Assembly (NCBI GenBank): GCA_964059195.1
Contig: CAXKWD010000011.1
Coordinates: 29,805,066-29,869,065 of the forward strand
Length of the DNA stretch: 64,000 nucleotides
From: Ectobius pallidus
Taxonomy: Eukaryota; Arthropoda; Insecta; Blattodea; Ectobiidae
Direction of reading: 5' to 3'
Shown: piece by piece, positions 1 through 10,604 of the stretch
How the letters are laid out: each line of letters begins with the position of its first letter
Position numbering within the stretch: the stretch's first letter is position 1
Position numbers and translations under genes: made by a program
Notes under the pieces: model-generated
Told to the model about the DNA's origin: nothing
The model's input: the letters and a program-made list of their open reading frames with translations, nothing else
Databases searched by the model: none

Positions 1-424
1 ATTATGGTAGAGACAAACAAAAGGCTGCGTAAATAATGAAATAAATAAGCTTGTTTCACAAGACTGAGTTCTGTTTATTTCTCGTTGTACGGGTGGAAGA
101 CCTGAAGATACGGGTAATCCATCAAAGAATACAGACACTGTGTAAATAAATCTCTTATGTACAAAGTCTGATTTTCAATATCTTAATCAAGTCTTATCTG
201 AATCATGGAATCGATTCCCGAACGTCATGCTGTCCATTTTATTTAAAATATTCCAATTTGTTCTAATTTTTATGTAGTAGATTGATGTTTTCCTATTAGA
301 CTATTAAATCTAATTGAATTGACCTCTACTGGGTGGGTGAGAATGAAAAATACTCCAATCAGTTAGTTATTGTACCCACGTTATTGGGTAAAACGAAGTG
401 AAGCCCTACGGTGCCATGCACACT
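1..424. other. A+T-rich stretch, nothing recognised
   Basis: No reading frame, repeat border or known motif stands out. It precedes a repeat copy that begins near 425. Confidence 0.5.
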
Positions 425-990
425 CGGGTGCACTGTAACTTTCCGATGTGTGTGGTATCTTCTAGTGCTTTTCTTTATTCAATGTTGGCAATGAATCTTC
501 GCATTTGTGTTCCACGCCATTTGTGTTCTCTCTTATTGGTTTGAGTTCAAATCCGAACACAATCATTAGCCTATGAACAACACTCAGGCAGAGGTGAGCT
601 ATGAAAGGGGTTGGAAGGCGTGTCAAAACGGATGTTTCGTATGAGTCCGACTCGTATTGGTTTGATGCGAAAATTCTGGCACTCAAATATCAACCTACGG
701 ACACAGGTCAGATTCAGGTTCAGGAGCGAAGAATTGGGGGAATAAGACAGAAGTGGAGGATTCGATGAATTTGCCTTGTAAACAGTGTCCTTTATAATAA
801 GTTGACAAATATATTCACCTTATACCCTCAATTTACTATAATTGACCCTCAAAGATAAAAACAATTAAATTAATCAGTGTCTTTTATATTATACATACAG
901 TCATTTGAAGTGAATGAAGGAGATGGACAACAAACGGAAAATTATTTCACTTATCGAACAAGTTTAAGATTAATTCTGAAACCATTATGT
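425..990 (+). repeat. Interspersed repeat, body of a tRNA-type SINE (copy 1)
   Basis: This stretch aligns by eye with 58960-59439. Shared blocks include the segment around 505-600 (a Y-TTTGTGTTCCAC block and a TAGTTTAAGTTCAAA-like block), the GAGCGAAGRATTGGGG block near 725-740, and the ending TTAAGATTAATTCTGAAA near 965-982. The 58.9-kb copy starts with a tRNA-like head; this copy lacks it, so it is probably 5'-truncated. The small minus-strand frame at 462-686 is only an open stretch inside the repeat and is not a gene. Confidence 0.6.
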
Positions 991-1660
991 TCTCTCAACT
1001 AATCTAGAGGATCTTAGCCATACCCGCCGTCGTGATAAAAGGGAGGAGCAGGGGTGGGGAGTGGCCATGGCGGAGACTGTTTAGAATTCCCTTGCCAACA
1101 TATACCACTGCGTATGATATCGGAAAGAGTCCGTACACTTGAGTGTACACCTTAGCCCAGCACATAATTATGGTTCCGCTAATCCCTCTCATTCGCGCCA
1201 CCCATAGTGCCACAATTTCCAAATTTGGCATGTGTAAACTTCCCGCCTTCAGATGGGCCCAAATCTCCAGTTAGAAATTCGAAGTCTCCGTTCAGGAAGG
1301 AATGGAATTCTCTCCATGAGCGCAGGAATGGGGATGGAAGGAAATATGAGAAGTATGAGGTCCATTCAGGCACAAGAATTAGTCCCTGATGTGGATTTTC
1401 AGATACGAAGTGATAAAACATGAAATAAAAGTAGAGACAAAGATCAAGGAGAGGTGACTACAAGAATTAAGATTCTAACCCAGCATTCACTTTACTAACC
1501 GGAGAAAAACTACGCTAAACACGCTTCACTGGTGTAACAACAATGACGAACACACAAATATGGAATAAATAAATAAACAAACAATTACATTATATACATT
1601 TGATGTTGTGGTTTTAACACTTGTTGATATTAACAAAAAATATAATTAACAATAATATTA
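991..1660. other. Unassigned sequence
   Basis: A moderately G+C-rich stretch (about 1010-1400) has two short overlapping frames on opposite strands, neither resembling a known protein. The rest is A+T-rich. I see no repeat borders. Confidence 0.4.
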
Positions 1661-1662
1661 TT

Positions 1663-1830
1663 ACCGAGCGAAGTGGCAGAGATGGGAGCTTCTTGGATTT
1701 CATTCAGGAGGTTTTGGATTCAAACCCCGTTGCCGGCCAATCCAACTTTGTTTATTTCATGCTTTCCTTGATCGTAAGGCTAATGCCACATAGAATATTT
1801 ACTTACCAATGCTTTTCGCAGCTATTTCAT
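1663..1830 (+). repeat. tRNA-derived SINE
   Basis: The first ~75 bases look like a tRNA gene: an A-box-like AGTGGCAGAGATGGG near 1671 and a B-box-like GGATTCAAACCCC near 1716-1729, spaced as in a tRNA-type RNA polymerase III promoter. The following ~90 bases are a non-tRNA body. The open frame at 1621-1980 runs through the SINE and is not a gene. The 3' end is uncertain. Confidence 0.6.
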
Positions 1831-1931
1831 CCTGTATCAGATTCATTAAAGAATTTAATATCAGTTGAAATTAACAGACGCCATAAATACATCAACAATA
1901 GAAAACAGACGCACATCAATAATTACATGGC

Positions 1932-2293
1932 CTACTGGTGTACAAACCCGGCCGCGGTCGATGGATTTTTCAGGACGTAACAATCCTGGGCACGGAGTCC
2001 TCCGGGAGGGACTTTAAGCTGGGGGTCCCGTGTCGTAGATTTACGGCACGTAAAAGAACTCCAAGCCTAAATTAGAGCCTCTGGACAAAATTTCTCGGCC
2101 CTTTCACGTCCAAGAAATACTTAGTTTCCAGAGGGGGGTTGAGAGGCGATGGGCTTACCACCTGTCCCTCTACCCTCTCTCGGAAAATAAGCATATCAAA
2201 ATTAGTATAGGTAATGAAACCTCCATTGGAGGCCCCTTCGCCCCACCTGGGGATCATAGGGTACCAGATACAGATACAGACTACTGGTGTACA
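1932..2293 (+). mobile_element. Non-LTR retroelement insertion with 13-bp target duplication
   Basis: The 13-mer CTACTGGTGTACA occurs at 1932-1944 and again, identical, at 2281-2293, which fits a target-site duplication around an insertion at 1945-2280. The insert has a GTCGTAGATTTACGGCACG block (2033-2051) seen in arthropod retroelement tails, and ends in AGATACAGATACAG, a short-repeat tail like those of some LINEs and LINE-dependent SINEs. Part of the body (about 2140-2190) reappears inverted at 27089-27165. No coding remains. The exact family is not identified. Confidence 0.7.
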
Positions 2294-2734
2294 CATGGAA
2301 CTTGACTCCTGATGCGCTCAATGTTCAAAGGAGTATAAATAAAACTAAATTCAAGAATATATTATTATACTACCAGGTGTCCGCGGCTTTCTTAATTAAG
2401 AAATTAAGATCAAAATAGTTAAAACATAATAGTTAAAGTTAATAATAATTATAACGAAACAGCTAAAAATCCGGCTTTGGAGTGCATTCCACGATTAAAT
2501 GGGAAACACTACCTCGGATTCGAGTTTCCTGCCCCAGAAAACCCCTTCATAGTGAGTTCCGTCCAAATGGGTCAATGTTTGCCGATTTAGGCCTACATTC
2601 ATTATTGCTCTTCCGTCTATGTTGAAAAATTCAGATGTCTGCGTGCCTTGACATTACAAACAAACAAATCGACCAGGGGATGAGCTCACATATGTCTTTT
2701 TTTAGAAAAATATAGCCGGCCATAGGCCAATTTT
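2294..2734. other. A+T-rich stretch, nothing recognised
   Basis: No frame or repeat border could be supported. It contains one TAGGCCTA octamer near 2588. Confidence 0.4.
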
Positions 2735-2875
2735 CCTGAATTATTAATTTTGTTTAGAGTATTGTTTTCCTTGTTTTCCATTTTTCCTTATTGCACACAA
2801 ACCCTCATGCCCGAGGCGGGACTCGAACCCAAACTCTCCTTCACCGCGGATCTAAAGAAGGTTCCAACTTAAAAT
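2735..2875 (-). repeat. tRNA-derived SINE fragment (minus strand)
   Basis: Read on the minus strand there is a good B box (GGTTCGAGTCCC, complement of 2818-2829) followed by a SINE-like body ending in an A-rich GGAAAAATGGAAAACAAGG block. The A-box half (about 2840-2875) is degenerate. Confidence 0.5.
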
Positions 2876-2945
2876 AAGGACTTCCGAAAACCGAAACAAA
2901 TTTTTTACTTTTTGTGTGTTCCAGAGGCACCAATAGGATTTTCTT

Positions 2946-2998
2946 ATGAATTTGACATCAATGAATATGAATTTGACATCAATGAATATGAATATGAC
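2946..2998. repeat. Short tandem duplication (22-bp unit)
   Basis: The unit beginning ATGAATTTGACATCA is repeated twice head to tail, followed by a partial third unit. It looks like a local slippage event. Confidence 0.8.
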
Positions 2999-3054
2999 AA
3001 TAAAATAATATTGTTCATTGAGAATTTCGAGAAAATCCCAGTATTACGAAATTC

Positions 3055-3163
3055 CAGTCGAATCAGAGTTTGCAGGCGTCTATAATAGAGAAACATGTTC
3101 CAGGCGCGGCAACTTCTCCGGCAGCTGTGTACTGCGGGCAGTCGAATCAGAGTTTGCAGGCGT
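3055..3163. repeat. 25-bp direct repeat, 84 bp apart
   Basis: The 25 bases at 3055-3079 (starting CAGTCGAATCAGAG) are repeated identically at 3139-3163. The 59 bases between them are G+C-rich compared with the surroundings. This may be a duplicated unit or the flanks of a small insertion. Confidence 0.8.
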
Positions 3164-3679
3164 ACTCATGTAAATTTGGGTGTATTGAAGATTTCATTGG
3201 TTTATGTTATATTATTTTAGCAAAAAATGTTAATTAAAAGGCGATTAAAGTATTTGATATAAAGTACAAGTGCACGCAGCTTCGCTCACTATTATATACT
3301 CAACTGCTGGATGTTTTATGTACATCATTTATTTAAAAGGAATAATTAAGAGATATTTATTAACACTGACATCCTTTATCATAAATTGCACGAATAAACA
3401 TTTTATTCTACATCAAAATGTGAATTGAGAAAATTATATTTTCCATGTCGAGCGTAGAGAAAGTTACTTGACTGCATCTCATTGTGCTTTGTTTACGTGG
3501 ATTTAATTCTTCAAGAATTATTTTCACAATTTTCACAATTTACTAAAGCCCAGTTATATAGTTCCCAAACTCTCAAACTGTGAATGTGTCACATTTCTTT
3601 TGTGACACTTCAGTGTTTTTAATCTTTTTTTTTGTTATGTAAACAATTGACAGCAGAACTCTCTAACTCTGCCTCATTT
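3164..3679. other. A+T-rich stretch, possibly part of an RTE-like element
   Basis: The block GCACGCAGCTTCGCTCAC near 3272 resembles motifs found in insect RTE-type LINE remnants, and an RTE-like tail follows at 3680-3846, so this stretch may be the same element. No coding frame is visible. Confidence 0.25.
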
Positions 3680-3846
3680 CACATTTCCTACTTTTCCCGT
3701 GAATTTTCCAAAAATTTTCTTTCATACAAACTTTGTCCTGACAATTACGAACCCTACAAAAAATAAATCAGCCAAATCGGTCGAGCCGTTCTCAAGTGAT
3801 GTGGCAACATACATTTTGGAAATTCATTTTTATTGATATAGATTTA
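3680..3846 (+). mobile_element. RTE-like LINE 3' end (remnant)
   Basis: The stretch contains a GTGAATTTTCC block, then AAATCGGTCGAGCCGTTCTC (3774-3793) and ends TTTTTATTGATATAGATTT. This order matches the common 3' region of insect RTE-type LINEs (a TTCC block, an AAATCGGTYNAGCCGTT block, then a T/TATA-rich end). No reverse-transcriptase frame remains. Assigned from remembered family features, not from a search. Confidence 0.5.
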
Positions 3847-5582
3847 GGGCAAGGAATTTGATGGTGTTTGCATCTTTTTTATGAAGGCTAAAAGATAGCT
3901 CATAAATGTGTATTTCGACATTTTTTGGTATTCCTTTGCTTTATTTGGATTTTTCGTAATTTTCAAGAGGTAAGTCATTTTTTAGCAATTTTTAGATCAT
4001 TTTCAGCTTTTCTAGGTCATGTCTCAGTGGAGATAGAGATGAGCTTTTCCATGTAGCCTACAAATCGTTACTTTCAGACAACAGACAACCCGTTTTTATT
4101 TGAGAATCTCTGGCAGGTGCCCATAGTTCATTTTAATTTAGGTTTATTGTAAACACCACAGCAGTTCGTCTTGTAGCAATGAATTATTTTTTCTTTATTT
4201 TTGAATGGCACATATTTGCTAGGAGCAATTTAATGGACGAACCAGTTCAGAAAGAATTTCTTATTCGCTAAGGATGTCCAAGTAGTGTAAAATTACTTAC
4301 TTCGTTAGTAATAAAATAAGTGTGTTTTATAGTCTAAATTCATAAATAACGCACGGTATTCGATTAAATTCTTTTTGCAATTCATTACTTAAAAAACTAA
4401 TTATAAGAAATAATGGTAAATTTATTGGTAATTTTTTCACTATTATATGCTCATTAATTGCCTGTCTTAATTACTATATTACTAATAATAATAAATAACA
4501 AAAATTGTTCAAATTTTTCGTGCCTATAGCAATTTTGTGTTGCCTTGAGAGTAAACATAACACAGGTAACGGTACAAAAGCATGTTTCGGCTCCACAATT
4601 ATTGAGTGCTGTACGGGTAGGTTTTATGAGGTGGTCTGGACGGGAGGAATCGAACGGGCTAAAGTTGCTGCTGTTTCTGATCACTGTTTCGGCAACTCCC
4701 CCACTCCAGACAAAAACAAGAAGTTCTGTCGAACTCCCTATACACGCATCAAAACTCCTAACCAAGAATGATTTCGAATAAAATAAATGACAGCCATCGT
4801 GATTCCTTGGACATGAAGTTTTGGGTAATTGGGTTTCTCAAATTCCGAAGGCTCAATAAATGAGCGTCCATCGACAATAAGAAGTGAGTTTAGTGGAAGG
4901 GTGGGGGAATCGGGGAAAACAAGCACTAGTCGTTAAAGCAATGACCCAACTGATGACCCAACCTCTGCTACCCCCCACCCCTGTAAGCATCCGACTGTTG
5001 TTTACTGCTTGGACTCCGCTCCCGGTCAATAAGGGGAGCCGGGAAGCTGACGTTTGCAACTGCTCACAATCGCTGAGAGAAAGAGACAAATCGACAGACC
5101 GGCGAAAAAGAGGGAGAGAAAGGGTTAAGAGTAAGAGGGGGACGAGGAAAAAAAAAAAAGAGTTTATGCCTGGCAGAAAATAGCAAATATTATACAAACA
5201 AACTCTCATCTATTCGAAAACACGGAGAATTTGCCATGTCATCTCTTGTAGTTCGGAGTTGCCCCCAAGCGATCCTTTGCATGTCGATGCACAGTCCGTT
5301 ATTGCCTGGGGATTTCACTGAATATCACATCAGCTAACAAAATAAAAGAATTGGCAAGTAACAAATACACAAAGGTGAATCTATAGGTATACAGAGTAAG
5401 AGTTTTAAGGTTATTGATTTTGATTTCTATCTCCTACAATAACTCTACAGTGAGTGAGAAACAATTCAGGTAGCCTATATTGTTTATTTTATTTTATTTT
5501 ATTTACATATTTCGTGATAGAGTAAAAACGAGACCGCAGTCGACGTCGAGACAACTAGTTTATTCGTCATCCGCAAACATAC
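3847..5582. other. Unassigned; purine-rich block at 5080-5165
   Basis: Mostly A+T-rich. 4600-5050 is more G+C-rich, with several short overlapping frames (up to 118 codons) that I do not recognise. 5080-5165 is strongly purine-rich (GAGAGAAAG-type runs and a poly(A) run). Frames here read through low-complexity sequence and I do not call them genes. Confidence 0.4.
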
Positions 5583-5960
5583 AATCCTGAAACTAACAGT
5601 ATTGAAGTATTGTGGGTGCCCATTCTTAAATACATTTTTCCAAAAAGTACTTCTACCTACTGCCACCCTAATCCTCTTTGCCCTGTCAATCAGTGTATAG
5701 AAAGGTAATCAGACGAATTCACACTTGTCTGTAGTTACAATGTTGCCAAATACGTACCACAGCACGTTTAATTCACTTGAGAAGTGGTGAATGACAGCGG
5801 CAACACTGAGGAAAATCCACGCGACTACAAGAAAAGCTGTTCTTTGTCGGTGTCGTTGTTGATGTAAAATTTCGAATTAGGGAACAATGCTATTGTATAT
5901 TTTTGTAGATATACCGTGGTTTGGGACGAGGCCTTCTTAAAATGGTACGAACAGTACGTA
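5583..5960 (+). repeat. Unrecognised interspersed repeat R, copy 1
   Basis: This ~375-bp unit aligns closely with 29511-29897 and in its first ~150 bp with 20265-20415. Strongly conserved blocks include CACTTGAGAAGTGGTGAATG (about 5777-5796), ACAAGARMASCTGTTCTTTG (about 5829) and GGTTTGGGACGAGG (about 5920) followed by CTTCTTAAAATGG. Flanks differ after about 5960. It has no tRNA-like head, no terminal inverted repeat and no clear target duplication. Possibly part of a larger retroelement or a repeated promoter/5'UTR. Confidence 0.7.
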
Positions 5961-6292
5961 TAATTTTTTTTATTTAATAATTTATCTCTGCTTTTCCAGG
6001 GTCACACAATTTTAATTGGCAGTATCATGACAGGATCCTACAATTATTCTAACCCGCGGAGATGTAGCCTACAGCTCGAAGGAAATTTCTATATCTTTCT
6101 ACAATATTCTTAAACGCTTTTTCGAAAGCAAGAGTCTGTCCTTCCCAGTTCCTTTCTTCCCATATTTATTTACTTTCTCTTTCTATGCTTTCTTTAATTA
6201 TCACTGGCTTTCTATATATCTATTGCTCCTTGTTTTCTTTCTTTTTATACTTTATTCACAGACTTTTGAAAATGTGGGATGGGTAGATAATA
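5961..6292. other. Pyrimidine-rich spacer
   Basis: Long TTTCTTTCT-type runs (about 6140-6250) and no feature. The same pyrimidine-rich style continues after the fold-back at 6293-6405, suggesting that the element inserted into it. Confidence 0.5.
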
Positions 6293-6405
6293 TCCGCTCT
6301 ATAACCGGCCCTGAAGTAAACAAGTCTCACTCTAGCGCGTTATTTATATCGACGTGAGAGTGAGACAGAGATACTTGCTTATTTTAGGGCCGGTTATAGA
6401 GCGGA
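6293..6405. mobile_element. Small fold-back element (113 bp)
   Basis: The ends are inverted copies: TCCGCTCTATAACCGGCCCT at the left and its complement at the right, continuing inward through a GTAAACAAG / CTTGCTTATTT pair and TCTCACTCT / AGAGTGAGA. Almost the whole element is one hairpin with a loop of about 25 bases. A second, diverged member with the same inner blocks lies at 8963-9084. Too short to encode anything; probably a non-autonomous DNA element. Confidence 0.75.
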
Positions 6406-6594
6406 CAACACCTACCATTCCACTGGCTCGAAAAACTGTGACCAACGTATAAATTTGTTCTATTCTCTTTCCTTCTCTTTTTACTTTCATCCCCTCTTTA
6501 TATTTTTTCTAAATTTCCATCTTTTCTTTCCGTTTGTTAGTTTCGTTCCTTCCTTTACGTTTTCTATGCTCCCTGATCTGTGTACTGAGCATTA
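6406..6594. other. Pyrimidine-rich spacer
   Basis: TTTCTTCC-type runs continue the low-complexity stretch that lies before the fold-back element. Confidence 0.5.
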
Positions 6595-6602
6595 GTAATA
6601 AC

Positions 6603-7318
6603 TAGACTTCGGATTTTAGGTAAAAACCTATTTTAATCCTTAAGTGATATAAGGACGAAAACTTGTATAAGCATGTTTCATAAGTGACTATGCCTAAAAC
6701 TGCTACTTTTATAGGACCTAAAACAGCCTATTTTTACGTTAGAGCCTAATATTGCCTTTTTGCTTGTTTTTCCTCTAAAGTTCAAAATAAGCCATTTTTT
6801 GGTATAAATTCTAGCATTTATTTTCAATTCTTACTAAATGTTTAGCTCGGAATGTGCAGTACATGACACATTTGTGACGTGGTTAAATAGTAAGGAATGT
6901 TTCGTCTTCAGTAGAAAAATTCCTTGGGATTTCCAAGAAAATGTAGCGTTTTTCTCCCGACTCCCACATCCCGTTAAAAAAGTAGTTCTCTGAATCACTG
7001 AGGGATACAAGGGGTTGAATATGCTAGCGTGAGTAGCGTCTGGGCGCAGGGATTAGGTTTTCACTGTTATGGTAGTAATACAGGCCCTAGTAATAGGTCT
7101 ATATAATTCTGTGTACCATAGGCCTATATCTGAGTTTTATCATGATTAATTGATTATTGATTAATGGTGACTTCAATAAACATAATATTCTGCATTGCAA
7201 TGGAGATATTTCAGAAAATTGGCAACTTAACGATTTTATAAGAGACTATTTTACGATTTTTAGAGCCTATTTTAGGTACCTAAAACAGCATTTTAGCGAC
7301 CTAAAAGTCCGAAGTCTA
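6603..7318. mobile_element. Non-autonomous hAT-type element, 716 bp
   Basis: The left end TAGACTTCGGATTTTAGG is matched inverted at the right end, and the 8-mer GTAATAAC lies on both sides (6595-6602 and 7319-7326). An 8-bp duplication is the mark of the hAT superfamily. Near both ends the short motif AGCCTATTTT / CCTAAAA recurs in both orientations, like the subterminal repeats that hAT transposases bind. The interior has no transposase; the 93-codon frame at 7157-7438 runs across the right border and is not a gene. A relative with similar termini lies at 38968-39505. Confidence 0.85.
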
Positions 7319-7326
7319 GTAATAAC

Positions 7327-8962
7327 TGTAGGGCTAATTAATTACATTTACAGAATGTCCGGTTCTCTCTCGCACGTACATGTTTCTGTTTATTATCTAC
7401 TCTCAGAGCTAGTAAGTTCCAACTCCCCTCCTCTCTAGTACCACTTCGCTAATCTTACAATAGTTAGGATACCCCCTGCGGAAATTTCACAAATACCTTA
7501 CTACTTGCAACCCCCTCTCCTATATATATACAGAACACGGTTCCTCTCCAAGACACCATTTACAAGATCAGCACGATTTCATAGAGGCTCTCATAGACGA
7601 TCCACTTTTATGACCAAAACGTATTATTTGTGCCCATATGTTCATTTGTAGAACATTATGAAAAAAGCCTTGTTCTCTAAAGCAGAGATTTCAAGCAAAA
7701 ATTAAATGCCTCTGTAAAGTCATTAATTTACATAATTCATACCTTGCCGGATATAGCACATTCGATAGGGATCTTCACCCTCGTTAGATTTAATAAAAAG
7801 GATGATTGTCATGTAAGAAAAGTACGTATTGCAGATTATTTGGACCCGATTTTCCGGAAAGAACATTATGTACATTATTAACGCCCTCTGCAGAATTAAA
7901 AAAGGCATGAGTTTCCAACAACTTTTACGTCACTTAAACCTGAAATATTATTATCATGAAAGTTAAACTATTGAAATTTGTTCACAGAATTACACTAGAA
8001 TAAAATTTAGCATCATTTTTCTTTGCTAAAAATATTAATAACTTATAATATTACTGCATCGAACTAGATTCGACTTTCCAAAAACAAAATAAAATTCAGC
8101 TCGGCTCATGCTCATGGATTTCGACTTTGTGGTGATTATGAATGATATCAAGTATCGGCAAAGTAAAAAAAATCAGAGGTCAAGGAGGATTGGACAAAAT
8201 AATAAAACGAGGCACCAATGAATATATTTTATATTAATTTCTCACAAAGTTTTATTTTTAATTTCTTAACTTTTTACTATAAATTTTAGATGGCAGATAT
8301 ATGAGCTTCAGAGAGAACAAACTACGAAGGTGTAGACTGTGACATAACATAAAATCTCAGTTCTTGGAGCTACCCAGATGAGAGATAACATTTCCCCCTG
8401 CTACTTAACTGTAGAGATTATTGAGCAATAGGCTAACCTTCATTGGAGGTCTAGAAGCAATACTAACAGGTTTTTTTTTATTTTCTGGGGATTGTTCAGT
8501 GCAGTGTCTGTATCGTGTTGAATAGCTGCACCCGCTGTATTAGTATACCGGTATGATATGTCCTTTTCCGACCCAGGTGTAAAAATTGTCATCGGCGCCA
8601 CATCAAACGCATGCATACTCTGTAAATACACTAATTCTGGGATTAGTGAACAATAAATGACCCTAATAGGAAGGGGCTCATTGTGAATCCATTTCGCAAA
8701 GTCAGGCCAGCCTCGTGTGGTGTGGAATGAGTCTATAATTTTAAGTAATGGAACTGAAGGAAGATGCTGATATTGGTGCTAAATACAAAGCGGATAATTC
8801 TGGCAATGGCTATGTTCTGATAGGTGAGTCAGAATTATGGCTGTGGCACCAAGGATACTTTTTCTTTCCACTGCAAGGGTATTATCTTTAGCGTTGTTTA
8901 AAATCTATTTTACGTTTCGGAAGTAGACATTTGCGATAACTAGACTTTAAAGTCTGACCGTT
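7327..8962. other. A+T-rich stretch, nothing recognised
   Basis: No borders, motifs or credible frames over about 1.6 kb. 7440-7540 is pyrimidine-rich. Confidence 0.5.
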
Positions 8963-9084
8963 CTAAGAAGGAAACCTGAAGTAAACAAAAACCAGTATAT
9001 CTGTCTCTCTCTAGCACATTACTCGTACGACTTAAGAGTGAGACAGACATACTAGTTTTTGTTTACTTCAGGTTTCTTTCTTAG
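8963..9084. mobile_element. Small fold-back element (122 bp), relative of 6293-6405
   Basis: CTAAGAAGGAAACCTGAAGT at the left is matched by its near-exact complement at the right; the arms continue through GTAAACAAAAAC and TGTCTCTCT / AGTGAGACA. The inner blocks CCTGAAGTAAACAA and TCTCACTCT are shared with the element at 6293-6405, so the two belong to one family. Confidence 0.75.
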
Positions 9085-9149
9085 CTCTTCTCGGGTATAG
9101 ACAGTATTGCTATTTCATTTCCAAGGTTCAGCTTAAATGGGAACGTCAG

Positions 9150-9290
9150 TAAGAACCGATTTACAGTTCCCTATGTTTGCGGGCTCGACCCCCGCTCAAG
9201 TCGTTGGCAGTTGTACGTGTAAAAGTGAGGCAGTCCCATTCTTATAGATTTAGAGGCATGTAAAATAATTACGTGGGAAATGTCGATAAC
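9150..9290 (+). repeat. tRNA-derived SINE fragment
   Basis: A B-box-like GCGGGCTCGACCCCCGC near 9179 is followed by CTCAAGTCGTTGGCA and a GTGTAAAAGTGAGG block. The same order, inverted, occurs in the SINE nested at 44366-44530. The A-box half is weak, so this is probably a 5'-damaged copy. Confidence 0.5.
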
Positions 9291-9336
9291 TGCGTGAGAT
9301 ATGTCGACACATCGGCTACGGTTATAGCCCATGTAA

Positions 9337-9548
9337 AGATCTCACACGAAATCTGTGCCGATGACGACCGTTACTCGCTAGAGAGAGACATGCTATTGTG
9401 CGAGAGAGGGAGGTAGCTTGGCCTTTACAAATAGAAAGGGAGGTACTGTTGTGCGAGAGAGATAGTTAGCAGGCCAGTCGAAGCTACAGTCCCCACGAAA
9501 ACATAATGCAATGACGTAGGCAATCGGCACAGATTTCGTGCAAGATCT
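9337..9548. mobile_element. TIR element, 212 bp
   Basis: The ends are inverted copies of about 28 bp: AGATCTCACACGAAATCTGT at the left and the complement of its right counterpart, both continuing with GCCGAT. The interior has a tandem GTGCGAGAGAG motif (about 9396 and 9451). No target duplication could be settled, so the superfamily is open. Confidence 0.7.
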
Positions 9549-10320
9549 ATAGTAGAGTATACATCTATCATTAAAAATAATGCATAAACATCCTAACCGT
9601 GATTATTACAGCAGCTATCCTCTCTCTCCATCTTCTATAACAACAGCCAGTGTTCAAACGACACAATAATTATATCCATGTAGCCTGTTATGCCTATTGA
9701 TGACGAAACAGACCAAGTATATTCTTCCAACATTATGTTCACCCATAATTTTAAAGTGGTAACATTAACCGTGTATGGCATGCCCCCTCAACGTCTTCAT
9801 CCTTAAGCACAAACTAAGTATATAAGCACACAAGTTGCAAGGGTAGATCTGGTTTCTGCTTACTGCGTGACCTTGCCACCAACCAAGCAACCCTAAGCTC
9901 ACATGGTTCATGATCAGAACATCCCTGTGGGGTAGGGTGTAATATTTCCTTACGTTATCTTCCATCACTGTGCTAAAAACTCCATGTTTGTCACTGAAAG
10001 AAAACATATATACTGTAACGTGCCCTAAGCAAAGCTTAGCAAACAGAGCATTAGTGTACTGGTGATAATAGAAGCGGTAAATTCACATTCTCGTACATTC
10101 AGACTTTAACATTATATTTATAACTGTAGTGGTTCTAATGAAATTTTATGAACTTGAGTTCTTTTGAATTCTACAAAACACTCACTCGTAAACTATACAA
10201 CTTTAAGATACAGTAGGCCTACTTCTTTTATAATAGAGATTTTACTTCCAGATTTTGAAAATTGCATCGTATAAGAGTTGCTGTAGTTAGAACATCTTTT
10301 TACATAATTTTTCTTTATAT
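9549..10320. other. A+T-rich stretch, nothing recognised
   Basis: An 80-codon minus-strand frame at 9765-10007 has no recognised similarity and no repeat context. No other feature. Confidence 0.4.
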
Positions 10321-10604
10321 GTCAAGTGACCCCTGTACAGGCCGTGGAGGCCCTTAGGGTTCCAGGAGGTTGAGGCTGAAAGCTTGTGAGAAATGGCAGT
10401 TGAAGGTGGTAAGGTTGGCAACCTTACGCACAGAACGCCTTTACCCGCATGATTGCTCCTGGTAGGCCTACTCATTTCTGATGTATCCTGAGTCGACCAT
10501 AGTGCCACCAGAAGGACTGGACCAACAGAACTATCCCAACGACCTCACCGGGGATCGAACCCACGAACTTCCGGTTTGTAGCGCTGTGCCTCAACCAACC
10601 ATGG
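10321..10604 (-). repeat. tRNA-derived SINE, family A (minus strand)
   Basis: Minus-strand copy of the SINE at 17227-17532: the tRNA-like head lies at about 10535-10604 (B box GGTTCGATCCCC, complement near 10549-10561) and the tail ends at GTCAAGTGACCCCTGTACAGG (10321-10341). Shared blocks include the complement of CTCAACCTCCTGGAACCCT and of CAGAAATGAGTA. I could not find a convincing target duplication. Confidence 0.8.
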
